Source: Panaeolus papilionaceus (lineage: Eukaryota > Basidiomycota > Agaricomycetes > Agaricales). From it: a DNA stretch of 64,000 bases. The notes under the pieces were generated by a model. The model was not told the DNA's origin. It ran no database searches and saw only the letters and a program-made list of their open reading frames with translations. Position 1 is the stretch's first letter. Each line of letters starts with the position of its first letter. This document shows positions 34,332 through 46,516 of the stretch, piece after piece. A program made the translations under genes and the position numbers. The stretch covers positions 124,001-188,000 of the forward strand of contig JADNRZ010000011.1 in the NCBI GenBank assembly GCA_015501605.1, read 5' to 3'.

Positions 34332-36590
34332 TTATTCCTCGTGATCTTCTAAGATTTTCTTGGACCTCCATTTCCGTGGTGTTGCTTTCTTTGAACTCCC
34401 TTTCCTCGCCTTCTTTGCAGGTGTCTCATCTCCATTTTCAGTCTCTTGCGTTTCCGCAAGTTCACCACCTTCCTCGTTGTCGTCCCCGTCCTCTTCAGTT
34501 CCGGTCTTCCTCTTTCTAACGCTTTTCTTGGCCTTCGCCCCACCGGGTTTCTTTTCATTTTTCTCCGCTATCTTCACAGCCTTTCGGATCTCTTCAACAT
34601 AATCCTCCAATTCGTTATCGTCCTGTGATGACGATTTGTCGGCCGGCTCAGCATTAGGAGACGGTGGTTGGGAAGTGGTGGGAGGTGTGCATCCAGAAAT
34701 ACGCTGCAGGACCTCGATTTCCTTCCCCCAAACATCGCGAGGTTGCTCAAAACTAGGAGTTTCGAGGACGAGAGGGAGGTTCTGCGTGCGAGGGTCGTTG
34801 ACAATATGCTTGAATGCTTGTAGACCAAGGTAGCCTCTATCAGCAAATAAAAAAAACTTAGTGGTGGTGCGACAGTGGTTTAAATTACGCACAATCCAAT
34901 TGATTCATGTCGATCTCGCTTAGAGTTGAAATCTGTCTTGGAGTCGTTGATGTGCATGCCACGTAGATACTTCAATCCGACAACCTCGTTGAATTTCTTC
35001 ACTAAATATAAGAGGCATCAGTCTCCATTTTTAAGGGAAAAAGGGTGAGCATTACTCGTAGATCTGGGAGGAGGAATGAGCTTCAGTCAGGAGCTATATT
35101 CAAGCATCGCACTTACTCCCATCCCTCTGGCGTCCGGATGTCGTATCCCTACAAATTTATTTAGCATTTAGCGAGCCTGAAAACGACGATGACTAACAGC
35201 AGCGAATGCATGACCTGAAAACACGTTAGGTGTCAAGAAACATCGCTAAGAAATCCAAAGAACGTACATGTATCAATGCAGACACCAACGCGGCTTTTAT
35301 CCTTAACCAGTTCGATTATGGATGCGAGATGAGAGAAGTCAGAGCCAATGATGTTGCCAGCTCCTGCCTGGGCGAAATAGAGTGTTTCAAAGAGAGGTCA
35401 CAGTGAAGCCACGCGTAAATCAGACAGCGTACCATATTCTCCAGGACAACTATAACCGTATTCGTCGCAGCATGAGCATCATTGATACACTGAGAAATAT
35501 ATCCGACTGCAGTATCCAGAGGTTCTCCTAATGTCGAGCCAGGGCTAAATTGTATAACTGTCGTTGGTTTGGATGATGATAAAAGTACTGGGGCACAAGG
35601 CGACTCACTGGAAGTTGTAGAGTTCCAGTCCCAACAGTTCACACCTCTTTAGGTCGTCCAAAAAGCAGTCATACGATTTCTGCCTTTTTGTCCTGCAGAA
35701 ACGCGTAAGAGTCTTTTTTTGAGCCGACGGAAGGAACACTTACAGATCAGGATTTGCTAGATTAATGAGGTAGCTTCCATGAGGTAGAACATGAGAGCTA
35801 GAGTATCCGTATTGCTTCATATTACTCTTGAACTGGGATACTGACTCATCAGAAAGGGATGGAGATTCCCATTTCCTTTGAGACTTGAGGAACAAGGCAA
35901 ACGACGTGGCCCTGTCGACAAAGACAAAGTACCAGATCAGCAAGCAAATGCGATGGACAAAAATGACTAAAAATACTGACCCGATGGCAACAGCATTCAG
36001 AACTGCGTTTTCGACACCTCCTGCAGATGAAACGTGAGCGCCAACCTTCCAAGGGCTCTTGATTTGTCGTGGAAGGGGGTTTGAAAGGTCTACCCCCTTC
36101 ACCTTTGCTTTGCGCTTTGTCTTAGCCACGGGTTCTGCATCTTCCTCACAAGAGCAACTGGCTGATAATTTCCCATAGTCAGTACACAAAAGTCTTGATT
36201 GGTCGAGTAGGTCTACCTTCAGTCTCTGCGACCTTGAACGTGTCTGTTCGCTGGATTCCTGGTAATGACACCTCATTATCCAACGTCTTCCCCTTTCCTT
36301 TCCTTGTATTGGGCGTTGCCTTACGCTCTACGCCTGCTTTCTCTGGGGTATATCGTAAAAGAAGCCGGATTATATTTTACAAAATCGTGCATACCTTGGA
36401 CTGAAGAAACTATGAGGGTATCGTCTCTCTCAATGGCTTGTTGTCGTCTTGTCCGCTTCATTGACGCGCCTTCTTCAGGTTTAATTGATGATATCTTCCT
36501 TTTGGGTGGCATGGGACCAGAATTACGGAGAGTAAGCAACCTAACTGAAGCAGAGAGTACAAGACGGTGGTGAAGAGAACGAAGGAGCAT
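34332..36590 (-). CDS. APN1: AP endonuclease 1 (endonuclease IV family)
   Basis: CDS complement(join(34332..34836, 34893..35001, 35056..35063, 35117..35148, 35198..35214, 35268..35367, 35433..35544, 35609..35683, 35744..35911, 35981..36161, 36217..36342, 36395..36590)), 542 residues in 12 exons. The core has endonuclease IV motifs [78 protein letters not shown] and [13 protein letters not shown]. The zinc-binding His, Glu and Asp of these motifs are all present. It cleaves abasic sites in base-excision repair. The N-terminus ([19 protein letters not shown]) looks like a mitochondrial presequence, followed by a second Met and MPPKRKISS, a nuclear signal. The C-terminus is a long acidic/basic tail. 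One exon is 8 nt and another 17 nt. Confidence 0.93.
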
Positions 36591-36776
36591 CAGGGTCACA
36601 TGCTCGTAATGCGTCCCAATTTGTCAACTTGCCCCTATCTGAACAGGTGTGTCCACACCCAAATCCTAAACTCGTCGTTCAGAGCTTCAAACATCAAAAA
36701 TACAATTTAAACAGCAGTGGGGCTGTAGCGCGATACATTGTACATACAGCAAAACCTTTACTGATATTCCTAAAAC

Positions 36777-38506
36777 TCAGTCCCTTCGTCGTCGTACATA
36801 TTTAAGCGGTCCTTCGACACTGTCCTCGGGAGCAACATAGCAAAATTGTTGATTATATCCGGATAAGTAAACCTTCGGAAGCCTTCGACAGTTGGGAGGA
36901 GCAGTCCATGTCCTTAACTTGTGCTGCGTTATCTCCCACATCCCTTTGATTTGATAATGCTCCATGTGTCCCGAGTAGGGGTCTGAAGCGGTAGAGCGAT
37001 CTGGTAGTGGGTTGCGTATTTTCAGCACCTTCAGATGAGGACAGTTAGGGACAACAGTATCCAGAAATAAGTGCTGATAATTACGTGTCAGTTTGCAGAA
37101 AAGAATTTTATAACATCTAGGTGAAGACTAGCACTACTCACAAGGCAAGGGTTCTCCGCCTCGAGAGGATCTGTTGTTCTCAACCCTCCGATTTGCCCAT
37201 ATCCGAATCCAATGGCGAGGTTAACGAGGTTGTTGCACTGGGCGAATATTTTTTGATAGGTACGATGGAAGCACCATTGATCTTCGTACTCCAGATCGAT
37301 ATCCAGGCATTCGAGTGTTAGAAAGTGATTGGTCAACGCCTCGTCATAGAAGCGCTCAGCGGTGAGGTAAACATTCTCGATGATGTCGTCTTCTGTGCGC
37401 ACATGGTTATTCAGTTGGAATGTTTTCAACCCATGATAAGACTTGAGGTAATCTACCAGTGCATCGGGCACTCGGTCGACTGCAATGTGTTGCAACTGTA
37501 CCCCTTCATTCGTGATTCCAAGCCAAAGGTCCTGGAAAAGTAGTCGTCGCTCCTCTGCGTTTTTGACTTTTGTCGGGGTGGTCAAGATATTGAGGCTAGT
37601 GAGTTTTCGAAGATGAGGCAGGAGTGTAAGTGGTGGAAGACATCCCCTGAGGATCAGGTGCTTAACCGGTAACACGATGCATGCCTCGTCGCACCGTTGG
37701 ATGACACGATCCAGGTTGTGTTCCGACCCAGCAACAGTTTCAAACCGGAAAGAAGAGAGTCTTGGAGATTGTATGACTGCCTGGGCAAACCCATCGACAA
37801 CATGCTCTGGAACCCGTACACTTTCAATGGAACCCCACGCAACGTAGTTGATGAACGTCAAATTCTTGAAATGGGAGAGCACAGAGGTGGTGAGGTAGGT
37901 CGTGTTAATTTCTAGGTGGGTTAACTGCGTGCAGCCTGACACAGTCCTAGCAACGACCTCATGAGAGTGTTCGGGATCGCGTGTCTGTGGCTCCCATCTA
38001 GGATTCAAGTGAGATATGAAGCAACATTTGGAAACCTACAAACAACACTCACTTGAATGTTTGTAAATTACACAGGGCCTGTAAAGCCAGCGGAAGTATG
38101 CACATAATACTTTCACTAGATGAAAATGATACATCAGGCTCCTCTGTCGCTTCGTCGTATCCCTCGCGTTGAGGTGGTGCAAGGGCCTTTATGTGTAGTT
38201 TCCTAATAGCCTCCACATGTCCTCTATGCACAGAGTTTCCAGATGCCATCCATCTTATAATGTCTAAAGTAGGATTTTGGCTTTCCTCCTTGGGTCCTTT
38301 CACATGGATTATGAACGACTTGAGAACACAGGCTGCGAATACGTCTGCAAACGTATGACACGTCAAGCGAAGGTTTTCGCATTCCTTGCGGGAGATCTGA
38401 GATATAACTTAGCACTTGTATGTCAGTCCCACCTGGAAAGAATATGCACATAGCTAGAGATATCCAGCAATAGTTCATTGGAGAGGAGAACAAATGATGA
38501 TGACAT
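36777..38506 (-). CDS. F-box/LRR protein (paralog of the 54-60 kb cluster)
   Basis: CDS complement(join(36777..37073, 37142..37997, 38053..38396, 38450..38506)), 517 residues. Exon 1 encodes MSSSFVLLSNELLLDISSY and exon 2 continues ISRKECENLRLTCHTFADVF, together a short F-box-like motif. The rest holds degenerate leucine-rich segments (LTHLEINTTYLT, HLILRGCLPPLTLLP, GLKTFQLNN, TLECLDIDLEYE, HLFLDTVVPNCPHLKVL). It shares its four-exon plan and phases with the three plus-strand genes at 53867-59692, and is most like the last one (RDP motif, VDRVP(D/G)ALV(D/E)YLK, YE(D/G)(Q/K)WCF). SCF adaptor role is assumed. Confidence 0.75.
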
Positions 38507-39869
38507 TTCGTGGAAAGGGTGCAACAATTCCATCATTTGCCCGAGATTGGACTATCCAGGTTTATATATATCTGCACAGCCACATTCACATCGACCCTGC
38601 GCGAGCATTGTGACTGCAAGAGAATTAGATCTAGGTCTATCGAGCAGAACGATATTTAACATCCAATAAAACAATAATTGAAGGCCTCCTTTTGGAATAT
38701 ACTTATAGAGAGCAATCCTTATTTGATCACGATCAGAGAGTGTCAAACAACCTAAATGACCTGAAGATCACCTAGACGAGACCGCAATAGCGCCAGCTGC
38801 GTGTAGTTCAAGTTCACAAAGCGTGAAGCGAAAGCAGACTTCACGGCCTTGTAATTCCATTACGCACGAGGGAAGGAGCGAGTCCACTGGCAATACATTG
38901 ATGAGGAATAAAAGTGTTCTAAGCGCCCTAGTCCACACAGCTTTTTAACGGGTCAAAAGATCTACTTAAATACCTTTACAGGCACCGTGTGTCGTAATTA
39001 CGACGATGGCTCCAAGGCGTTACTCTAGGTCTCATCTTTCTGTTTAGTCCTATAATTTTGTACGATTTCCGCGTAGTCATCATCGACACGATATGAAATC
39101 CTACTCAGTTTGTCAGGAATCGACGACCGCGTACGATAAATGTCGTCACCTCATGGTATATAGATGTCAAGAGTTCAGTCGAGGTCGTCAAAGTACGAGA
39201 GCGCTCAACTGCACCCGATGTAAGGCGACGTGGGCCCGTGAGTTACACGATGACACTATAACCTCTTGGCACTTTTTTGGTGTGATCCGTACATTGTTCA
39301 TCACTTTGACTTTCGAGTTTCGGCCCATCACCTTTTCACTCACTCGCGCCCTCTTATTTCGGGAGATAATGAAGCTATGCACCTACCTTGCTTGGTGCAG
39401 GAGGTTGTAGGAAGAATTTAACAAGGGGTAACAACGCAGTATTAAGAAACATGCAAAGACCACTGCTGCGGATTTCAGGACTCGAATTCGCTGTGCGTCA
39501 ACATCGTGTGTCAGATTGACGCAGAAGGCCCAATGCTAGTGATCCGCCCTTGATGCGCAGCAAACACATGTGATGTTTTACTTGCCTGTTTAGCCGTAGC
39601 AGTGTTGTCCATATCTTCTAAGCCACGGTGGCCGATTTTGCAGAGAAATAGTAAGTTCCAAGACGCTCGGCACATGGCTAGCTCTCGCTTGTAAATCAAC
39701 TGATGGATAAGTGCGGGTTGGTGTGCATTGAACGGGAGCCTAGGTGGCCAAGCGGCAACATACGCCGTTATCATCGCAAAAGCCAAGTAACTACTTTAGA
39801 ATATTTAATGCTTGTGGGTTTCTTTCACATCGTACATCATTCGCGCCCGTCACTCCCGAGTCGATTATC
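38507..39869. other. intergenic, no gene
   Basis: Short ORFs only. A tRNA-like A-box word at about 39742 has no matching B box. No repeat recognised. Confidence 0.45.
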
Positions 39870-40398
39870 ATGACGCATCAAACCAAAGAAGGCGCATTCA
39901 ACACCATAGCCATTGGGCTCGTCATCCTGTCGACATTATTAACGATATGGACTCTCATCATGTTTGGTGTCAACCCCTACCGAAACTATGTCGTGATGGT
40001 ATTCGCTATCATTACAATTATCAGCAATCTCTACATCATCTACCTTTACACGACCCAAAGACGCAACCCGGTCTTCAGACTTTATGAATCGACGCAATTT
40101 ACGGTGCTGCTTGTAGTCCTTTGGCTTGTTCTTACCGGGTTATCCAGCCACAGAGTCTGGGTGGCGCTTAGGAATGATTCATTGGTGTTCATAGGGGTGA
40201 ACAAGGACAATGTTTTCCATATCGTTACTCTGGTCGCCATTCTGGCGGAAACTGTCACAATGATCGTGCTTGCGACAATAAGCATCAGAGAGATGAGAAA
40301 GAGAAGGACATCAGGCGAAGTAACGTTGGAACTCGAAGGTATGTACTTCAGATAACCGACACTGGAGCCTTATGCTGACAGGTTTTTTAGACAAGTAA
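39870..40398 (+). CDS. small four-helix membrane protein (MARVEL-like)
   Basis: Likely CDS join(39870..40338, 40391..40398), 158 residues ending LEDK; without the last intron it would end at 40355 with 161 residues. The start is the ATG of MTHQTKEGAFNT, because the ORF upstream has no hydrophobic or conserved features. Four membrane segments are visible: TIAIGLVILSTLLTIWTLIM, VVMVFAIITIISNLYIIYLY, FTVLLVVLWLVLTGL, and VTLVAILAETVTMIVLATIS. The order and size match fungal MARVEL-domain proteins of unknown function, but the assignment rests on topology only. Confidence 0.65.
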
Positions 40399-42599
40399 TA
40401 AACATCCTCACAGGTCTCATTCACATTGCTCTGTCTACGACTTTACGCATCTTCGCCATCTAGTACTCTACTTCCTGAATTACAATGTTCTACTATAAGT
40501 GTTGATCTGCCAACGGGTGTCCATTTTATGTTTATTTTCTACCCCATTCCATGTTCGATTTAGCGAGCACCTGGAGTACCAGTGGCCCTCGGTTTGGAAT
40601 CTGGAGTTCCAGACATTGTCAGCTCATCGCACCAACTGCCAGTCTCGAGGCATCAGGGAGCCACTCCATTACCTCAGCCTTGACGTTTGACGCCCAAACC
40701 ATGTACTCGAATGAGTCTGAGGATGCTCAACTTCATATCTTCAGCAGGTCCGAGTCAGTGATAGTAAGGAATGAATCATGGACTCATTGCCGCGAGCCAA
40801 TTTCTCACAGCTGCGCGCTTGTTGTACGAAAGATAATATGTGTGTACTATATCTGTATACGAGTCATACGACGCTGTCAAATAAAAGATGTATAGCGTCG
40901 GATAGGAGCAAGAACCGGGATGCTTTTAGCTATTTGAACTTGAAGTGTCAGATTAGTCCCGGTGGTTGATATGACGGTCACCGATCATTATCGACTACTT
41001 ATCCTTGTTTATGAGAACCTGCCTCTGTTGAGGAACCTTCTTTATCGATGAGATGTGGAACATGCCCTACTCGAGGTGGAGATGGAGATCGGCGCCGCTG
41101 CAACATCTAATGAACTGTACATAAATTGATCTGGGTGACATATTCACCAGCAACGAGGCAGGATCATTTGACGCTTTCTATGACGAAATGTGCCGCTTTC
41201 TGCCTGATTGCCTGAGAGATTATGACAAAAGTTTTCCATATGACGTCGCCCATTCTCGTACTTGTCAACTGCCTAGGATCAGTGTAGCGACTCCCGTCTT
41301 CCTAGAACTGTTGCATCTCACCATCATCTTGAAAACAGATGTCCAATCTTGTTCACTGGTTTCACCGCCATCGACAGGTTCTTTTCATCTCACTGCTTGC
41401 TAATTTGGTCTTGTAGCTCCTGGACAGGGTCACAGTTGGTAGTTTTGCAGTTGGGGTAAGTGTTTTCACTGCATATATGCGCATATATTCTCATTAAAAT
41501 GATTTCGAAGTATTCCAGCACTGGCTTTTGAAACAAATGGTTTGTCAGTGTCAGGCGCCCAAGTCCAATGTCCGAGATTAAGTCCCTCCGAGCTGGTTGG
41601 TCAAGGGCTTGGGAAATACAGATGGATTCTTGGTGAGTTCATTGATTATTTGTACTCCTCCGCCTCTACTTCCTTCGCCATTTGTTTATCTTACCCAATT
41701 ATAATACCCCTGTCTGCTACTACCCTCATCCTCAACATGTTTTCTGTAAATCCCTTAATTTAATGCTCCGTATTTTGAGGTCTGGGGAATGTTTATTTGG
41801 ATGGCCCACTCTCATGTTTTACACCACGGTATTGTAGCGCTGTATTATGTAGGCCCTGGGGATAATTCATTTGACTATCTTTTGGTACATAATCTGCACC
41901 GACACCCTGAGAGCTAATATGTGCGATACAACACATAGCACAAAAATCAAGTAATGGATCTCTATCAAGACCATAGATAGGCGCCGGCCACTTGCGGAGC
42001 AAGCCTATGCAATTGGATGTGCGATCAGTGAAACGTTATCACCCGATAACAGGTAATATAAGACGATAGAAGACTGTATACTATACATTAAGAGGCTTCA
42101 GTTTACCATTCTTGGGGCATGGTAATCCCTGGTGGGGTATATAGTGTCTGCCAAGGGGTGTATATTGCTAGGTATCGCCTTTACCATGTTCACACTAATT
42201 CTTAGATCAGTCACCTACCTTGACACCTTGACAAGTCTGACATGTACCTCACGCTCGAGATAACCATCAATTAAAACCAGCTTTAAATGAGGTAACTATC
42301 AAGCGTTGGCTGTAAGCTGACTCAGTATCGATGGACTTTGAATTCCGGGTAGTGTGAACACCCTTATGTTGCATACTCGCCCTATTTAATCGATTTTATT
42401 GAGACCTAAAAATCGTGGTACACCAGGCCTCTGCTTGGGGCATCACATTCTCGTTCGAGACTATTTAACTGGCTACCAAAGATATTGATAGGGTGCAACT
42501 CGTGATTGATCTCGATCGACTTGTTCGGCTGCAATTGTGGTGATCTCTTTGAGCGTCTGGATATGGGTTAACAATGACGTTGCAGAAAATGTGGGGTGC
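40399..42599. other. 2.2 kb AT-rich region, no gene
   Basis: Only short ORFs on both strands and no recognised domain. It may hold decayed sequence. It ends at the conserved 21-bp block upstream of GTPase B. Confidence 0.45.
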
Positions 42600-42620
42600 A
42601 AGCGTGTCAGAAACGAGGCA
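42600..42620 (+). promoter_or_regulatory. conserved 21-bp block upstream of GTPase B
   Basis: Identical to 46329-46349 (core GCGTGTCAGAAACGAGGCA), 190 nt before the ATG at 42790. The distance in gene C is 188 nt. It could be a promoter element or leftover of the duplication. Confidence 0.4.
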
Positions 42621-42789
42621 GAGTTGACACTAGCTTAAGACGGAGGATGCCGCTCTGGTCTTCCAGATAATTGCAAAGTGTAGGCATAGTACTATTTCTC
42701 TTATCCAAGCTCATCGCCGCGCAACACATTTAATCCACTCACCCGCATTTCTACAGTTCCCTTCATACTCATTTTCAATCTAATTCCTA

Positions 42790-44916
42790 ATGTCATTTCT
42801 GAGGAACATAACACCCTGGAAGAAGGCCAGACCAGTGGTCCCGTCCAGTAGCTCCAGCGCGTACGCGGCTTCAACTTTTTCGACCATAATTGACATCTGT
42901 TACTGAGTACCCTTTGGGAATTATCCCTAGAAGCCTTAATAGTCGGAGCACAGTTCCACATAAACTGGGGGCATTACCTTTCCAAGGTATTCCTTCTGAG
43001 ATCATCGACATCAAAGACATTAGTTTGACATCGGATCTGGTGGTATTGTGTGTACCTTTTATCATCTACTCTCTTATGATACCGACCCACTATATTCGCA
43101 TAAAGAGTTTTTGGAGCTGCGGGAAGCGGGAAGTCGACGGTACGTTCTCACTACAGCGAGTCAATTACTGTTTAACCGGAGGTCTCGTATAGATCATCAA
43201 TCTCAATGCTGGGCGAGAGGTGCGTATTCTGCAACTATACTATTGCTCTGACTATATTAATCCCCAAGCTTCATTGCAATCATAGGTTATCCCGATCAAT
43301 TCCGAGCTGGAGCCCTCCTCCTTTGAGTTTAAAGTGGTCAGGATGCAAGTCTTGCGCGGGAATGTATGCTTTGTTGAAGTCCCCGAATCGAAATTTATAC
43401 GATTTTCTCAGTGCGTTTATCGTCTTAAAGTCTTTCGAGTTTTCTCAGAGGGCATCCCTTTACAGTCTCTATCAGCGCTATAATGTTATTGGAGTTATCT
43501 TTGTTCACAAGATCATCGACAGAAAAATCGGAAACCCGCTGAGACTCGATTTTGACGAATGACCCCTTCCTTGCCACTCAGCTCATCTGCGTCACTACTC
43601 ACTGGTTGACAGCAGACTACAGCGATGCTGCAGATTTGGAGTCTGAGCACCTGTTCATGGCCTCGGATGAGGGCTGGGGTACCGAAGCCAGAAATCGGAA
43701 AGTCGAGGTCAGAAGATTCGCACGGGAAAAGGAGCAGGAAATTAGGGGTTTGTTGGACGAATTCTTAGAGCGCTCCCGGGGATCTGCGGAGATCCTTTGG
43801 AGGGAATGCCATGATGGCGAGGTCTGCGCATCGTACGCCTACAAGATTATCGTGTGAGTGGCCAATCTTGTCCCGCAACTTGGTCCTGACAACGTTGCAT
43901 CGATTCGCTAGCGTCATGGGTGATACAGGGACGGGGAAGAGTAACGTAAGTCGGGCAACGTCTCATAGCGTGATGGTTATTCACTTACCCGTCCATGCTT
44001 CCTCATCACTCAGTTCATCGCAAAAGTCTGTAACGAACCAGAGGATGAGGAGAGTGCGAAGTCCCTTCAGTCCGTGACGGCCAATATCCAAGCCCGCAAG
44101 GTCCATATCGATGGTCACAAGTATATCTTGGTCGACACGCCAGGATTCAACGACACGAATCGCCCTGACACCGTTATCCTAAAAATCATTGCGGATTGGC
44201 TTGAGGAAACGTAAGAAGTTTTCAAAATTTACCAATTTCATTTTCGTTTTGTAAACTGACATACGCGTTGCGATTTGAGCAGGTTTAAGCGGAAAATACT
44301 TCTCGATGGTATCCTCTACTTCCATCGCATCGGCGATACCCGCATGACTAGGAGTGCTCTAACGAACATCAAAACGTTCAGGGCGATAGCTGGAAAAGGG
44401 CTAGTGGCGAAGAATATAAGATTCGTAACGACGATGTGGGACGAAGCTGAGGACGCAAAAAATTCCCAGCAGAGACTCGAAGTATGCGAGCAGCGTGAGG
44501 CGCAGCTGAAAGCGGATTACTGGAAAGATATCGTGGCCGATGGAGCTACACTCGAACGGTTCAATAATCAGCACGAATCAGCGAAGAGAATTTTGAAAGG
44601 CTTCCGGGCAGAATGGCACGAAAAACACGCGCTGCAGCTTCAGCGGGAGCTTGTGACGGAAGGCCAGAGATTGAGGCAGACCGCAGCTGGGACGGCTCTA
44701 TATGACAGGCTCTGCGAAATTTTGCACGCGCTCGAGGAGGTGATTGATAGCACGGAAGCTAAGGATGCTACCGGCGAGGTCTTGAAGAACGATGGGCGCG
44801 CAAGCTTAGTAGCAGAGCTGACTAAGCTCCATATTGAGCTGGACAAGCTACGACTTGGTGCCAGGGACAAATTGGACAGGCTACTTCGCAGGCGGTTCTG
44901 GAGTTTGTTGTGGTAG
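42790..44916 (+). pseudogene. GTPase B: pseudo-G plus G domain protein, frameshifted
   Basis: Reconstructed exons 42790-42860, 42931-43047, 43106-43139, 43193-43219, 43286-43410, 43466-43853, 43912-43945, 44014-44210 and 44283-44916. The first domain keeps Walker A (VFGAAGSGKST) but has VEVPESK where G3 should be. The second is intact: VMGDTGTGKSN, LVDTPGFNDTN, LDGILYFHRIGDTRM and FVTTMWDEAED. A coiled coil and the tail RLLRRRFWSLLW follow. Exon 6 is 388 nt against 414 in gene C, and the frame breaks near 43556 (TGA), where B has lost about 20 nt relative to C. The C-terminal G domain could still be made from a separate transcript. Exon 1 boundaries are less certain than the rest. Confidence 0.65.
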
Positions 44917-46328
44917 GTGGCGACTCTGGATTTGTGTGGGTTGTCGTCACGGTAGAAATATGATATAAAATACGATGACATTTTGATCTCTGGGATATTA
45001 GTACTATCTCGTGAGTCCGTCAGTACCTCAAGTACGTCTACTAGATTCCGAATACATTCAAGTTGGGCGGCGCTAGGCGCTCCTGACGTGCTCTTCATCC
45101 TCGCGCCGTTGATTGATTAGCCAGCGCCCGTGTTGATTTTATTTGTCACAGGCTTTGCTTGTACCTGTCAGCATGTTGTCAGCAAAGATTTCGCAAGTAT
45201 AATCGTTGTATCATGAGCTACGCAGGTTGAGCGGAAGCTAGAAATTGCATATACCTCTCAATATGTTTATCATTGCTTCTGAAAACGTCGAGGCGTCAGT
45301 AAATGAAGCTTCAATAAGGCGACTGGCAATTCCGGATACGTGATCAGACACAATTTAGCCGACTATTTTCACGCAAGTCTCGTCTATCTGGCTGGTGACC
45401 TCTCTCCTCATTCGTTTGCGGATGCTTTCGTAGGCTAGGGCAAAGCGAACTGAACGTGGTGGACAATTGTGTATGTGACAGGTGTAGTTCAATGTTTCGA
45501 ATGGATTGAATCGCGTTAGAATAAGTTCGAAATGCATGGTACACTGGGCTCCGTTTTCAACCGTGGAACATGAAGCGCCGCCCTATGAACGATGGACTGT
45601 GATCGGAAAATATCTTCGCGGTCTAAATTCATATGGAAAAATCTTTGTAATGACTTGAAATGCTATTTTTTTTTGGTGTCGTGTATTAGGATGGTCTACT
45701 AGTATCCCGTCTACAACCCATGGGAAAGTTGTGGATAGAGTCATCGCTGACCGACACTAAGAAAGACGATGCCTCAGCATTGAACTATCCTTCACGTATT
45801 GTCTTCGGAGTGTTGGCTACGCCGATGGACCCAAACTGGTTCTTGAGGTGCTTTTAATCTCGTCTCGCCTTTTCACAACTAAGCGTGGAATGACGGACCA
45901 ACATGAGGTGGTGCATCCATTTTTTTAAATTAAGTTGCCTTCGGCATGTCAGCCTCATGGTTCGGATTTAATCAATGGGAAATGTGGGATACGCTTATCA
46001 TTGACGTTTTCGAAAATCCGGCATTCGTACGCATTGAGATCACTACCCTATTATCCTCTTTTAATAAGAGCGCCGTTTAGATGATGTGTCTCCTAGCGAT
46101 GGGGGTCACTGTACTACGTCAGATGCTCTGGTGGGTATTGTGTCGAGAACAAGTATCTTTGGGGCTGTAGATTTAATAAGCGACGATGTGAATCGTGGTA
46201 TCAGACATCTATGAAATCCTATTGAGTCGAGATAACCATCTCCACCCCATAATCACTCAACCAATCTGCCTGACGACCTTACTATTCTGACCTTAAAAGC
46301 CAGCAGCCCTGCGGAGTATTTGGCGTGT
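44917..46328. other. region between GTPases B and C, no gene
   Basis: It contains the 3' repeat listed separately. The remaining ORFs are short and featureless. It probably belongs to the duplicated unit that also carries gene C. Confidence 0.4.
45071..45173 (+). repeat. 3' flanking repeat, copy 1
   Basis: Similar to 49109-49207. A core of 33 bp (45141-45173, ATTTGTCACAGGCTTTGCTT and following) is identical; the left part (GGCGCTCCT.ACG, TTGA.TGATTAG.CAG) matches with gaps. It lies 155 bp after the stop of GTPase B; the second copy lies about 490 bp after GTPase C. Confidence 0.6.
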
Positions 46329-46349
46329 AAGCGTGTCAGAAACGAGGCA
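46329..46349 (+). promoter_or_regulatory. conserved 21-bp block upstream of GTPase C
   Basis: Identical to 42600-42620. It lies 188 nt before the ATG at 46517. Confidence 0.4.
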
Positions 46350-46516
46350 AAGCTGAAACGGTTTGAGAAATGCAAAGTGGAGGTTGCCAGCACGTCTATA
46401 TATATAATCCGGATTGTAGACACAGGACCTCTTTTACCCAAACTCATACGCATAACCCATATCTACCTGCGGTCTTGAACTTCGACGTTTTGGTATCGCT
46501 TGAATCCTTTCTCGTT

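Noticed and set aside
39728..39760. tRNA-like A box (TGGCCAAGCGG)
   Set aside because: No B box (GGTTCRANNCC) at a suitable distance and no cloverleaf could be drawn.
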